A stretch of 24,282 nt of DNA from a virus, in IMG/VR virus record IMGVR_UViG_3300006735_000243, positions 1 through 24,282 of that record, one strand, 5' to 3'. Of this stretch, positions 1-5,821 are shown piece by piece. A model generated the notes under the pieces. It saw only the letters and a program-made list of their open reading frames with translations. It had not been told where the DNA came from and searched no databases. Position 1 is the first letter of the stretch, and each line of letters starts with the position of its first letter. A program made the position numbers and the translations under genes.

Positions 1-74
1 CCGAATGAATTAAATCTACTTTTCTTTGATTTAAATTCAACTTGGATTTTACTTAACTTTTCGTTAATTGTCAT
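1..74 (-). CDS. ERF-family recombination protein, N-terminus only (partial)
   Basis: Only the first 24 codons are in the window. The reading frame starts with ATG at 74 and stays open to the left edge. The peptide has the pattern M-I-x-EKLxKIQxEFKxxK-x-RxNSF. This resembles the N-terminus of phage ERF-type single-strand annealing proteins, which usually start with a KLxKIQ helix followed by N-x-FG-x-Y-x-YRS; the second half would lie outside the window. ERF proteins anneal single strands during phage recombination, which would fit the ligase gene nearby. It lies 43 nt downstream of the sigma-factor gene on the same strand. The assignment rests on a short N-terminal pattern only, so another annealing or ssDNA-binding protein is possible. 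Confidence 0.5.
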   Translation of the reverse strand, partial: MTINEKLSKIQVEFKSKKSRFNSF

Positions 75-117
75 ACTATTATAATTACGTGTTTATTTGT
101 TAATTTACAATGGTAAC

Positions 118-867
118 TCACAGGTAGTCAAGCACTTGCGAGTGATCCACGTTTGCTATTAATTTTTCTACAGCTTGCTTTTTAAGCTCTGAAACTCTTA
201 CATAAGCTGAAACACCTTTTATTTCTAATGCTGTTGCTATTTCATTAGCAGACCATTTAGGACCATCTAAGCCATAGCTCTTATTTAATACAAACATTTC
301 GTTCCATTCAAGGTATTTATTAAGTAAACTTAACAAGTAAGCATTTAATAAAGTCTCGTTATATGGATCTTTTTTATCAGGTATTTGGTATATCATATCT
401 TCGTCATCTTGCTTTGCATCTATAGATAAGAATATAGAATTAAAAAACATTCTAACCATTTTCTCATCTTTACCTTTTCTCATTTCATTTAACCTATGTT
501 CAGGTATACGCATAGTACCTCTATTTATATCAATAGCTCTACGTATTCCGCCTCTTATTCTTTTAGCTAGAAATGATTTTAAAGTTTTTTCTTGATCTTC
601 TGATTCAATTAATTTAACTCTATCTATTTTATCTACAGCTTTACACAGTTGTAAACTACCTTCTTGTATTATATCCATAATAGACATAACACCTGAAGCT
701 TCTTGAGATGTTGCAAACTTTCTACCTATGTTTTCCACTAAGGGCAGAAATATTGTTTTTAACTCTCTAGGCGTGTAATCTACAAATCTTTTAACTGGTA
801 TAGACCCTATAGCTAGCTTAATGTCTTCTTTATATCTTATATAGTTTTTAACGTTATATTTTTTCAT
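118..867 (-). CDS. Phage-encoded sigma-70-like RNA polymerase sigma factor
   Basis: This 249-aa protein has the order of a small sigma-70 family factor. Residues 64-82 (MDIIQEG...KAVDKID) match region 2.2, the core-RNA-polymerase contact. Residues 96-112 (TLKSFLAKRIRGGIRRAI) fit regions 2.3-2.4, which melt and read the -10 box. Residues 117-131 (GTMRIPEHRLNEMRK) have the R-x-P-x-H signature of region 3. Residues 185-238 hold a region-4-like helix-turn-helix (SANEIATALEI...RVSELKKQAVEKL) for the -35 region. Region 1.1 is absent, as in alternative and phage sigmas. It would redirect host polymerase to phage promoters; the repeated block in this arm is a candidate target, but that link is inferred. 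Its 5' end overlaps the HTH gene by 14 nt, so the two are probably co-transcribed. Confidence 0.82.
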   Translation of the reverse strand: MKKYNVKNYIRYKEDIKLAIGSIPVKRFVDYTPRELKTIFLPLVENIGRKFATSQEASGVMSIMDIIQEGSLQLCKAVDKIDRVKLIESEDQEKTLKSFLAKRIRGGIRRAIDINRGTMRIPEHRLNEMRKGKDEKMVRMFFNSIFLSIDAKQDDEDMIYQIPDKKDPYNETLLNAYLLSLLNKYLEWNEMFVLNKSYGLDGPKWSANEIATALEIKGVSAYVRVSELKKQAVEKLIANVDHSQVLDYL

Positions 868-1477
868 TTTCTATATTTAGAAGATCTTTTTCTTTTTTTA
901 GCTCTTCGCTCATATTTCTATGTATTGTTCTACTTGAACAGTCTAATAGTCCAGCTAACCTTCCTATTGTAATTTTTTTACCTTTATCGTTTAAATCTAT
1001 CATACATTGGTATATAGCTTCTTCATCTATCATAGTTTTTCTACCTATTAATTGTCCTACAATTTTAAGTTTTTGTATTTTAGATAATCCACAACCATCT
1101 TTAAAAACAACTTTACGTAATTTATTATTAGGTGGCTGTTCAAGATCTTGTAAGCAAACATAATCTATAACATTATTTAACATTAAATTATTAATATTAA
1201 AAGTTGTAAAGCCGTTAGGTTTGTAAGCTATAAACTCAGCTAATGCATTAAATTTACTTTTATCCATACTAGGATTAAGCCACCATAGAGTTAATAAGTG
1301 CCATTTTAAAGATCTTATTGTATTTATCTTAGCAGGACTATTAAATAAACTATAATACCCATGAGTACCGTCTTCATAGTACCAACCCCACTCATACTCT
1401 TTTGTAGGTTGATCTTCTGAATACTTACGGTATACAATGCGATTATCGTTAAGATATTTCATATCTCTATGTGACAT
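854..1477 (-). CDS. Putative DNA-binding protein with C-terminal helix-turn-helix
   Basis: This 207-aa protein has no family I can name. The N-terminal half is rich in W and Y (residues 27-70). The C-terminal part, about 167-196 (KKITIGRLAGLLDCSSRTIHRNM), has the spacing of a helix-turn-helix in which a new helix starts at SSRTIHR, as in MarR- or replication-initiator-type winged helices. It is immediately upstream of, and overlaps, the sigma-factor gene. A role in transcription control or replication initiation is therefore plausible but unproven. It ends in charged residues (EELKKEKDLLNIENEKI). Confidence 0.6.
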   Translation of the reverse strand: MSHRDMKYLNDNRIVYRKYSEDQPTKEYEWGWYYEDGTHGYYSLFNSPAKINTIRSLKWHLLTLWWLNPSMDKSKFNALAEFIAYKPNGFTTFNINNLMLNNVIDYVCLQDLEQPPNNKLRKVVFKDGCGLSKIQKLKIVGQLIGRKTMIDEEAIYQCMIDLNDKGKKITIGRLAGLLDCSSRTIHRNMSEELKKEKDLLNIENEKI

Positions 1478-1491
1478 TAGCCTATTACTCT

Positions 1492-1626
1492 TTAATCCTT
1501 AGACCTTGTGTCACACAATGTCTCGTAAATCATTTGTTCTTCTATATCTAGTAGATATTTTTGTATAATATCTTGTAAGGTTGCATGTCCATGCAAATTA
1601 ATATAGTCTTTTTTACTTCCTGCCAT
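1492..1626 (-). CDS. Small hypothetical protein (44 aa)
   Basis: ATG at 1626 and TAA at 1492-1494 give a 44-residue peptide. It begins MAGSKKDYINLHGHATLQDI and has an acidic amphipathic middle (YLLDIEEQMIYETL). It fills the otherwise empty gap between the 62-aa basic gene (ending 1628) and the HTH gene (starting 1477), on the same strand, with gaps of 1 and 14 nt. That tight fit is the main support. The function is unknown. Confidence 0.5.
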   Translation of the reverse strand: MAGSKKDYINLHGHATLQDIIQKYLLDIEEQMIYETLCDTRSKD

Positions 1627-1627
1627 G

Positions 1628-1816
1628 TTAAGGTTTTAATAATTGTAAATATCTATTATATTTTAAATATAATTTTCTAGTTGTATTATCAATAGTACCA
1701 TATAAACAAGCTTGTTTACATAGTTTACTACGTAGTTCTAAAGTTCTACGTCTTACATAATCAATATGTTTAGTATATCTCAAATACTGTTTTAGTATAT
1801 GTTTTCTTCGTCTCAT
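1628..1816 (-). CDS. Small very basic hypothetical protein (62 aa)
   Basis: The 62-aa product is extremely rich in R, K and Y (starts MRRRKHILKQYLRYTKH and continues VRRRTLELRSKLCKQ), with two cysteines near the middle. Such a charge suggests nucleic-acid binding, but no motif is recognised. Its ATG (1816) overlaps the TGA of the preceding 28-codon gene as ATGA, which suggests translational coupling. Confidence 0.6.
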   Translation of the reverse strand: MRRRKHILKQYLRYTKHIDYVRRRTLELRSKLCKQACLYGTIDNTTRKLYLKYNRYLQLLKP

Positions 1817-1899
1817 TCGTAATATTTATCTAATAGCATCTCTGCTACTTCGATTGATATCATATTATCGTTATATAGTTTCCATATTAATTTTCTCAT
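1813..1899 (-). CDS. Tiny hypothetical peptide (28 aa) in an overlapping chain
   Basis: ATG at 1899 and TGA at 1813-1815 encode MRKLIWKLYNDNMISIEVAE followed by MLLDKYYE. The start overlaps the stop of the upstream gene (ATGA, 1896-1899), and its own stop overlaps the start of the downstream gene (ATGA, 1813-1816). Two perfect ATGA junctions are good evidence that it is translated despite its size. The function is unknown. Confidence 0.5.
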   Translation of the reverse strand: MRKLIWKLYNDNMISIEVAEMLLDKYYE

Positions 1900-2096
1900 A
1901 TCACACTTATTATAATAGTAGACCATATTAATAATATCATTAAACATATAGATATTATAAACCAATCTTTTTTATCTTCATCTAACATAGGTACTCTACC
2001 TTGATTACCCATGCCGTCATAATCTATATCGTCTCTCTCGTATGCTTTTGGAGATGGCAAACCAGAGTAATGACAATGTTCTTCTTTTTTATTCAT
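1896..2096 (-). CDS. Small membrane protein with one C-terminal transmembrane helix
   Basis: This 66-aa protein has a hydrophilic N-terminal part (residues 1-42, including DDIDYDGMGNQG). A hydrophobic C-terminal segment, about 45-66 (WFIISICLMILLIWSTIIISVI), should span the membrane as a tail anchor. It is joined to the genes on both sides by ATGA overlaps (2093-2096 and 1896-1899). With the 43-aa membrane peptide just upstream it forms a pair of tiny membrane genes next to the ligase. The role is unknown; superinfection exclusion or inhibition of a host membrane function would be speculation. Confidence 0.6.
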   Translation of the reverse strand: MNKKEEHCHYSGLPSPKAYERDDIDYDGMGNQGRVPMLDEDKKDWFIISICLMILLIWSTIIISVI

Positions 2097-2224
2097 TTGT
2101 TTTTACTTAATAGTGTAAAAAATAATACAAATAAAAGTATAGCAGCACCAAATAATATAATATCTGGTACTTCTATAATTCTACCGTCGCTAGTTTCTCC
2201 TAACTTAACCATAAAGTTATTCAT
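2093..2224 (-). CDS. Small membrane peptide (43 aa)
   Basis: ATG at 2224 overlaps the end of the ligase gene (stop 2217-2219), and the TGA overlaps the next ATG as ATGA. The 43-aa product starts MNNFMVKLGETSDGRIIEVP and then has a hydrophobic helix at 22-40 (IILFGAAILLFVLFFTLLS) followed by SKNK. One transmembrane span is expected. The overlaps on both sides and the uninterrupted hydrophobic stretch support a real gene. The function is unknown. Confidence 0.55.
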   Translation of the reverse strand: MNNFMVKLGETSDGRIIEVPDIILFGAAILLFVLFFTLLSKNK

Positions 2225-3071
2225 AGTTTCTTAAACATTTATAGTGTGGGTGTCTGTAAGAGCCTGCTTGAGTTCTTTGAAAGTAAGTAAAGGTAGCACG
2301 CTGACCTATGTAGTCATTAATGTTATCGAGCATACCTGCTAGATCCTTGTAGTCGTATCCTTTGCCCGGTGGGCAGCCGAACTCAACGCCTTCGTCATCC
2401 TGCATGATGAACTTACCAAGCGTGCCTTGCCTCTTACCTTTACCTATTTCATAACCTACGATAACTGCTTCGTCATCGTGAAAATCTTTAAATTTCATAA
2501 GATCCCATGATCTAGTATTTTTATATACACCGTCAATAGATCTGTATATACTACCTTCATAACCTGATCTTAGGTTGTAATTATGTAGTGACATAGCTTC
2601 GTCAAGGTCTAGTGCAACTTTAGTGTTAATAATTACTAGATGAGGGCTAGTTCTAACAACACTAGAGTCAGTTAGTCTTGTTATAAAACCCATACGCCAG
2701 TCATAAGTAGCGTGTGGAAAACTAGCTACATCGTATATATGATATTGTACTAGTTGAGCTGCTTCATCTCTGTGATCTTGTGTTGGTTTAGTTTTTCTGA
2801 CTAATGAAATAATCTTTTCAAAGTCATCTTTTAGTCCGTGGTTATATAATTCGCCATCTAGTATAAGGTTTGGGTATCTGTTAAATACTACTTCTAAGTC
2901 TTTTTTAATGTGATCTACATTTTTAAACTCTTTACCTGTTCTGCTGTATGCACCATCTTTTGTAAATACACATCTTACGCCATCTAGTTTTGGCTGTATG
3001 TATGCAGGGTAATCAGCTTTTTCAGGATTATATTTATGCGCTAGCATAGGTTTAATCTTCGTCTGAGTCAT
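2217..3071 (-). CDS. ATP-dependent DNA ligase
   Basis: This 284-aa protein is a small viral-type nucleotidyltransferase. It joins nicks by adenylating a lysine, transferring AMP to the 5' phosphate and sealing with the 3' OH. Motif I is KLDGVR at 28-33, with K28 as the adenylation site. Motif III is LDGEL at 71-75, motif IIIa IYDVA at 112-116, motif IV EGSIYR at 172-177 and motif V LMKFKDF at 191-197. The C-terminal about 80 residues (from EAVIVGYEIGKGKRQGTLGK) fit the OB-fold domain. The length matches minimal phage ligases, with no extra DNA-binding domain. It should act in phage replication and recombination. Its start overlaps the upstream 100-aa gene by 20 nt. Confidence 0.93.
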   Translation of the reverse strand: MTQTKIKPMLAHKYNPEKADYPAYIQPKLDGVRCVFTKDGAYSRTGKEFKNVDHIKKDLEVVFNRYPNLILDGELYNHGLKDDFEKIISLVRKTKPTQDHRDEAAQLVQYHIYDVASFPHATYDWRMGFITRLTDSSVVRTSPHLVIINTKVALDLDEAMSLHNYNLRSGYEGSIYRSIDGVYKNTRSWDLMKFKDFHDDEAVIVGYEIGKGKRQGTLGKFIMQDDEGVEFGCPPGKGYDYKDLAGMLDNINDYIGQRATFTYFQRTQAGSYRHPHYKCLRNYE

Positions 3072-3354
3072 AATCTCCTTTTCTTAATTTAGTTTTAATT
3101 GCATTTAATTTGCTTAATAATATCGCTGCTTTTTCATATTCTTCTTTATTTTCAAAGATCATAAGCAGAGTTTGTAATCTTGCAAGCTCACCTATTAAAG
3201 CTTCTTCTTCAGTCATAACAAAAGCTTCTTTGCTAGATTCTTTGCCATAAAGATCTTGAACTGAGCTGTGAAACTCATCATCCCACTCTTGTTGTTTAAC
3301 TTCTAGTTTAGCTATAATAATGTCAGCTAATTGATTCATTGTTTTTTTATCCAT
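3052..3354 (-). CDS. Small acidic helical protein, UVR-like C-terminus
   Basis: The 100-aa product is mostly helical and acidic. The segment at about 71-91 (EEYEKAAILLSKLNAIKTKL) resembles the helical hairpin of UVR/UvrB-C-type motifs (E-x-YEKAAxLxxxI), usually a protein-interaction element; similarity to a named family is not certain. The gene starts exactly 6 nt after the GATAAT of a conserved promoter block (3361-3392), so its mRNA may be leaderless. It overlaps the ligase gene by 20 nt and probably leads that transcription unit. Confidence 0.65.
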   Translation of the reverse strand: MDKKTMNQLADIIIAKLEVKQQEWDDEFHSSVQDLYGKESSKEAFVMTEEEALIGELARLQTLLMIFENKEEYEKAAILLSKLNAIKTKLRKGDYDSDED

Positions 3355-3360
3355 AATAAT

Positions 3361-3392
3361 ATTATCTATTAGTTATCGTATTTAGTTTGTAT
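3361..3392 (-). promoter_or_regulatory. Conserved promoter-like block, copy 1
   Basis: Read on the minus strand it is TACAAACTAAATACGA, a six-base spacer, then AATAGATAAT (partly overlapping the spacer boundary). GATAAT ends exactly 6 nt before the ATG at 3354, where a -10 hexamer would sit if transcription started at the A of ATG. The same block recurs seven more times in this arm. Confidence 0.7.
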
Positions 3393-3393
3393 A

Positions 3394-3459
3394 CCACGAA
3401 AAGCCCGTACCTTTTGAGTACGAGCTTACGCCGGGGCGCAATGCCTTTGCTATTCGTGG
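3394..3459 (-). ncRNA. Candidate structured RNA, three-way junction
   Basis: This 66-nt GC-rich island lies in an AT-rich genome. The closing stem P1 pairs 3453-3459 with 3394-3400 (CCACGAA/TTCGTGG, 7 bp). P2 pairs 3436-3441 with 3426-3431 (TTGCGC/GCGTAA) around the loop CCCG. P3 pairs 3418-3425 with 3403-3410 (GCTCGTAC/GTACGGGC, 8 bp) around a 7-nt loop. P2 and P3 abut with no linker; 11 nt join P1 to P2 and 2 nt join P3 to P1. One pair in P2 and one in P3 are G-U on the minus strand but mismatches on the plus strand, so the RNA is probably the minus transcript. It lies between two genes, just before a promoter block. It matches no riboswitch or ribozyme class I know. Confidence 0.55.
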
Positions 3460-3473
3460 AAACTAAACTACTA

Positions 3474-3743
3474 CTAATCTAACAACACGTAGTAAGCTTC
3501 TGGGTTATTCACCCTAAACCAGTTCAATGCTTTGTCAAATTCATCAATTCGTTTTTTAGTTATTGTTGAAGGTGCTGAGTCAAAAACCATTTGACAACCT
3601 ACTATAAAGTCGTAAATGCTTAGTTCTAAGCCAGTTAGCTCATAACTTTCACCTGAGAAAGGGTTTTTAACTGTTTCACCTTTTGTATATATCATGCCTT
3701 TAAACCACTTTGGTGCTGTCGGCTTCTTCGATTTCGTACTCAT
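3474..3743 (-). CDS. Conserved phage hypothetical protein (PKWFKG / NPFSG type)
   Basis: The 89-aa protein has the pattern PKWFKG-x-IYTKGETVKNPFSGESYELTG, then LELSIYDFIVG, and ends WFRVNNPEAYYVLLD. I recognise this as a family of small proteins seen in many marine and enteric phage genomes, with no known function. The start (ATG 3743) overlaps the upstream acidic gene by 44 nt. The structured RNA begins 15 nt after its stop. Confidence 0.7.
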   Translation of the reverse strand: MSTKSKKPTAPKWFKGMIYTKGETVKNPFSGESYELTGLELSIYDFIVGCQMVFDSAPSTITKKRIDEFDKALNWFRVNNPEAYYVLLD

Positions 3744-4149
3744 TTTTTAAATAATTTATTTCTTCTAATGTAATATCTAGTTCGTCATTTTCTATAATAT
3801 CCTCAACATGTTCTGAAAATAGTTCTAATAATGTGTCATCAAAATAGCAGTCTTCATATATACTATCGCATATGTAGAAAGTTTTGTCATTATAATCTAT
3901 TTGATTTTTAAAAGCTTCTGCAAGATCATGATCATAGTAGTATATGTCTTCGCATATGTTAGGGTGTTTAGTGTTGTTAGTGCACACATACACATCATAA
4001 CCATCTGCAGTAGATTCACTATATATGTGACAATCTACATTATCAAAGTCACTGATATCAGTAGATATTGATATTTCTAAATGATTTTTAATTAGCTCGA
4101 TCATTCTAGACTCGAGCATATCACCTTCTCTTGGTATATTATAGCTCAT
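3700..4149 (-). CDS. Acidic hypothetical protein (149 aa)
   Basis: The product is strongly acidic, with many D, E and Y residues (for example the run ICEDIYYYDHDLAEAF and, near the C-terminus, EDIIENDELDITLEEINY). No conserved domain is recognised. DNA mimicry is one possibility for such acidic early phage proteins, but nothing in the sequence proves it. It overlaps the neighbouring genes at both ends (11 nt with the upstream gene, 44 nt with the downstream gene). Confidence 0.6.
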   Translation of the reverse strand: MSYNIPREGDMLESRMIELIKNHLEISISTDISDFDNVDCHIYSESTADGYDVYVCTNNTKHPNICEDIYYYDHDLAEAFKNQIDYNDKTFYICDSIYEDCYFDDTLLELFSEHVEDIIENDELDITLEEINYLKNEYEIEEADSTKVV

Positions 4150-4489
4150 AATTTAATTTTTTAGTAGTATATAAAAATAATGCTTTTAATCTAGCTTTTC
4201 TAGACCATATTCTCATTCTAGCTTTGTTAGTACTTTCATACTGTTTACCGTTTTGGCCGATAGCTTTATAAGGTACATCATAAGTTGGATTTAGTTGATA
4301 ACACATGCCTACGCCTGTTGGTTTATCTTCTTTATACAAGTTTCTTCTAATATAACCTGTTTTATGCTCTGATACTACTTGACCTGTTGGTAGCTTATAA
4401 GCTGTAGTACCATTGGCTATTTGCCTATCTGTTGTAACGTCTTTGCAACCTAGTGCAAGCATCGCTTTTTCATATTGTTTTTCTGTCAT
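4139..4489 (-). CDS. Hypothetical protein (116 aa), basic C-terminus
   Basis: No family is recognised. The N-terminal part (MTEKQYEKAMLALGCKDVTTD) looks helical. The middle has a beta-rich stretch around YKLPTGQVVSEHKTGYIRRN. The C-terminal 30 residues are basic (NKARMRIWSRKARLKALFLYTTKK), compatible with nucleic-acid contact. The gene sits 6 nt downstream of the 76-aa gene and overlaps the next gene by 11 nt. Confidence 0.55.
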   Translation of the reverse strand: MTEKQYEKAMLALGCKDVTTDRQIANGTTAYKLPTGQVVSEHKTGYIRRNLYKEDKPTGVGMCYQLNPTYDVPYKAIGQNGKQYESTNKARMRIWSRKARLKALFLYTTKKLNYEL

Positions 4490-4495
4490 TAGATT

Positions 4496-4726
4496 TTATT
4501 TATTAAATAGATGATCACCGTACATTAAGTCCATTTGAGTGGTTTCAATTAAAGATACATCGCTAAATGTATTTAATGTTCTAACTTCATCAATAGTTAG
4601 ATCGCTATATCTATTATTGGTTTTTAATTGTTTAAAGATCCCGTCAATGCTAACTGCATATTCTGCATGATGAGCTTCGAGTTTAGCTTTAATTTCTGGT
4701 TTAAGTTGGTCGTATAATGTTTTCAT
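4496..4726 (-). CDS. Small conserved phage hypothetical protein (MKTLYxxLKPEIK type)
   Basis: The 76-aa protein begins MKTLYDQLKPEIKAKLEAH and contains YSDLTIDEVRTLNTFSDVSL. This is an arrangement I have seen in small early proteins of several phage groups; the function is unknown. Its start codon lies exactly 6 nt from a conserved promoter block (4733-4764), which makes it the first gene of a unit that continues leftward. Confidence 0.65.
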   Translation of the reverse strand: MKTLYDQLKPEIKAKLEAHHAEYAVSIDGIFKQLKTNNRYSDLTIDEVRTLNTFSDVSLIETTQMDLMYGDHLFNK

Positions 4727-4732
4727 ATTAAT

Positions 4733-4764
4733 ATTATCCGTAAGTGTTCGTATTTAGTTTGTAA
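4733..4764 (-). promoter_or_regulatory. Conserved promoter-like block, copy 2
   Basis: On the minus strand it has TACAAACTAAATACGA, then ACACTT, then ACGGATAAT. GATAAT ends exactly 6 nt before the ATG at 4726. It differs from the other copies only in the spacer and in the two bases just before GATAAT. Confidence 0.7.
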
Positions 4765-4771
4765 TATTTTG

Positions 4772-5209
4772 TTACATATTTATTTCTGTTTTGACTTGAA
4801 ATAATATATCACCATGATGCTCGTGGTAAAACTCGAACCATTCATCTTCAAACATATCGTAACCTGCTTCTGTTAGGTAGTTGCTTGATTTGAATACATA
4901 GTGTTTACTCATTTCTTCATTCACCATTTCAAATAATGCGTCGTCAAAGTGTCTTAGTATTTTTTCTTTAATAGCATCTTTAGTTTGTGCTATCTCGTTT
5001 TGTGTATATTTACTTGGATTCATTTCTTCGTTTTTATAATAGTCTTCACCCCATAGTTTGTTATGTACTTCATTAAGATGTTCTTTTGTAGTAAATCTAG
5101 GTATATTTTCACCTTCTGCCATTTGTTTAGCTGCTTCTTGATCTTTAATAAAGCTTGGTGATGGTTTCCAATGTGGATTAACCTGTCTTAGTTTGTTTAA
5201 GTCTTTCAT
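4772..5209 (-). CDS. Hypothetical protein (145 aa)
   Basis: The protein is acidic at its C-terminus and rich in aromatic residues (DMFEDEWFEFYHEHHGDILF). The N-terminal 20 residues include VNPHWKPSPSFIKDQ. No domain is recognised. It is separated from the zinc-finger gene by one base and ends just before the promoter block of the next gene. It therefore probably closes a transcription unit that begins with the zinc-finger gene. Confidence 0.6.
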   Translation of the reverse strand: MKDLNKLRQVNPHWKPSPSFIKDQEAAKQMAEGENIPRFTTKEHLNEVHNKLWGEDYYKNEEMNPSKYTQNEIAQTKDAIKEKILRHFDDALFEMVNEEMSKHYVFKSSNYLTEAGYDMFEDEWFEFYHEHHGDILFQVKTEINM

Positions 5210-5210
5210 A

Positions 5211-5426
5211 TTATCGTAGCATTGTGCCGTAACCTTTACGGCGTGTTAGTTTAGCGATGCGATCAGCATCTTCTCTGGATAGTATCTCAATACTATTACC
5301 TGTTTTATGGTTAATAACAGGTGCACAGCCATACTTTTCAATAGTAGAACATGCTACACAGTTATTATAACCATATTTAATTCTTACTGGGTGGATCTCG
5401 TTTCCACATTTACATATTTTATTCAT
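5211..5426 (-). CDS. Small C4 zinc-finger protein (TraR/DksA-like finger)
   Basis: The 71-aa protein has CxC at residues 5-7 (ICKCGNEIHPVR) and CxxC at 23-26 (NNCVACSTIEKYGC), the spacing of a four-cysteine zinc finger. The following INHKTGN segment resembles small phage proteins with a TraR- or DksA-like finger. Those bind RNA polymerase, or DNA, in some phages; which applies here cannot be told. Its ATG lies exactly 6 nt downstream of a conserved promoter block, so it should be the first gene of a unit. Confidence 0.7.
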   Translation of the reverse strand: MNKICKCGNEIHPVRIKYGYNNCVACSTIEKYGCAPVINHKTGNSIEILSREDADRIAKLTRRKGYGTMLR

Positions 5427-5432
5427 ACATAT

Positions 5433-5464
5433 ATTATCTATAAGTGTTCGTATTTAATTTGTAT
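5433..5464 (-). promoter_or_regulatory. Conserved promoter-like block, copy 3
   Basis: On the minus strand it has TACAAATTAAATACGA, then ACACTT, then ATAGATAAT, ending exactly 6 nt before the ATG at 5426. It immediately follows the 3' end of the tRNA-like RNA. Confidence 0.7.
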
Positions 5465-5466
5465 TA

Positions 5467-5638
5467 GAGCGAGAGAGAGGATTCGAACCTCTCATGTCTA
5501 GAACAGTCTGTAACTTCATCGATGGAATTAACTCATTTAATCTGTTACACCTGACCTCGCTGTCCATGCCGAGCCGTCACTCAGCCCTCACAGTTTTTCC
5601 GTTTTCTGCCTGATACGTTACTCAGAAGGGTCTCGGTC
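5467..5638 (-). ncRNA. Candidate tRNA-like / tmRNA-like structured RNA
   Basis: The minus strand carries a textbook T-arm: AGAGG, loop TTCGAAT, CCTCT (5492-5476). An acceptor-like 3' strand ending CTCTCGCTC follows directly. No canonical D-arm (no GG in the loop) or anticodon arm with U33 can be placed, so it is not an ordinary tRNA. Two 5' partners for the acceptor are possible: GACCGAGA (5638-5631, 7 of 8 pairs) enclosing 172 nt, or GCGAG (5560-5556) enclosing 92 nt. Other helices are TGTAAC/GTTACA (5549-5544 with 5514-5509) and a 7-bp hairpin GCTGAGT-GACG-GCTCGGC (5585-5568). The segment GACTGTTCTAGACATG before the T-arm resembles GACTGACTAAGCATG of tmRNA. The exact ends are uncertain. Confidence 0.42.
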
Positions 5639-5644
5639 GTGAGT

Positions 5645-5815
5645 TTAGTTGATTACAAAAGTTAAACCTTTGTAGTTGAACCATGAGTTACACTCATCTG
5701 GTATGCTATCTATAGTGTAGCCTTTTACCATTTGACTTACTTTCTTTTGTGTTATAGTTTCCCAGCCGATCTTAACCTTAGATCTGTCGCTTGGGTAAAA
5801 TTTTATTGTTTTCAT
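5645..5815 (-). CDS. Small hypothetical protein (56 aa) behind a promoter block
   Basis: ATG at 5815 and TAA at 5645-5647 encode a 56-aa protein starting MKTIKFYPSDRSKVKIGWE and ending FNYKGLTFVIN. Its start lies exactly 6 nt after the GATAAT of promoter block copy 4, which is strong positional support. The function is unknown. The structured tRNA-like RNA begins within a few bases after its stop, so it may be processed from the same transcript. Confidence 0.6.
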   Translation of the reverse strand: MKTIKFYPSDRSKVKIGWETITQKKVSQMVKGYTIDSIPDECNSWFNYKGLTFVIN

Positions 5816-5821
5816 ATTAAT

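Noticed and set aside
75-117. A ninth copy of the promoter block before the ERF-like gene
   Set aside because: ACAAATAAACACG and TATAAT are present on the minus strand, but the distance between the two parts is about 7 nt shorter and TATAAT lies only 3 nt from the ATG.
2001-2234. A 77-aa open frame on the plus strand
   Set aside because: Antisense to the overlapping small membrane genes and the ligase end; low-complexity shadow.
3394-3459. Hammerhead or twister ribozyme
   Set aside because: No CTGATGA/GAAA core on either strand, and the junction lengths (11, 0 and 2 nt) do not fit; the twister pattern could not be aligned either.
3394-3459. tRNA, because of the 7-bp terminal stem and D-arm-like GCAAAGGCATTGC
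   Set aside because: No TTCRANY T-loop; the third helix is 8 bp and does not abut the closing stem.
5469-5560. A canonical tRNA on the minus strand
   Set aside because: The T-arm is perfect, but no D-loop with GG and no anticodon arm with a T before the anticodon can be placed; the best 7-nt loop (AATGAGT) has A where T33 should be. It is therefore listed as tRNA-like only.
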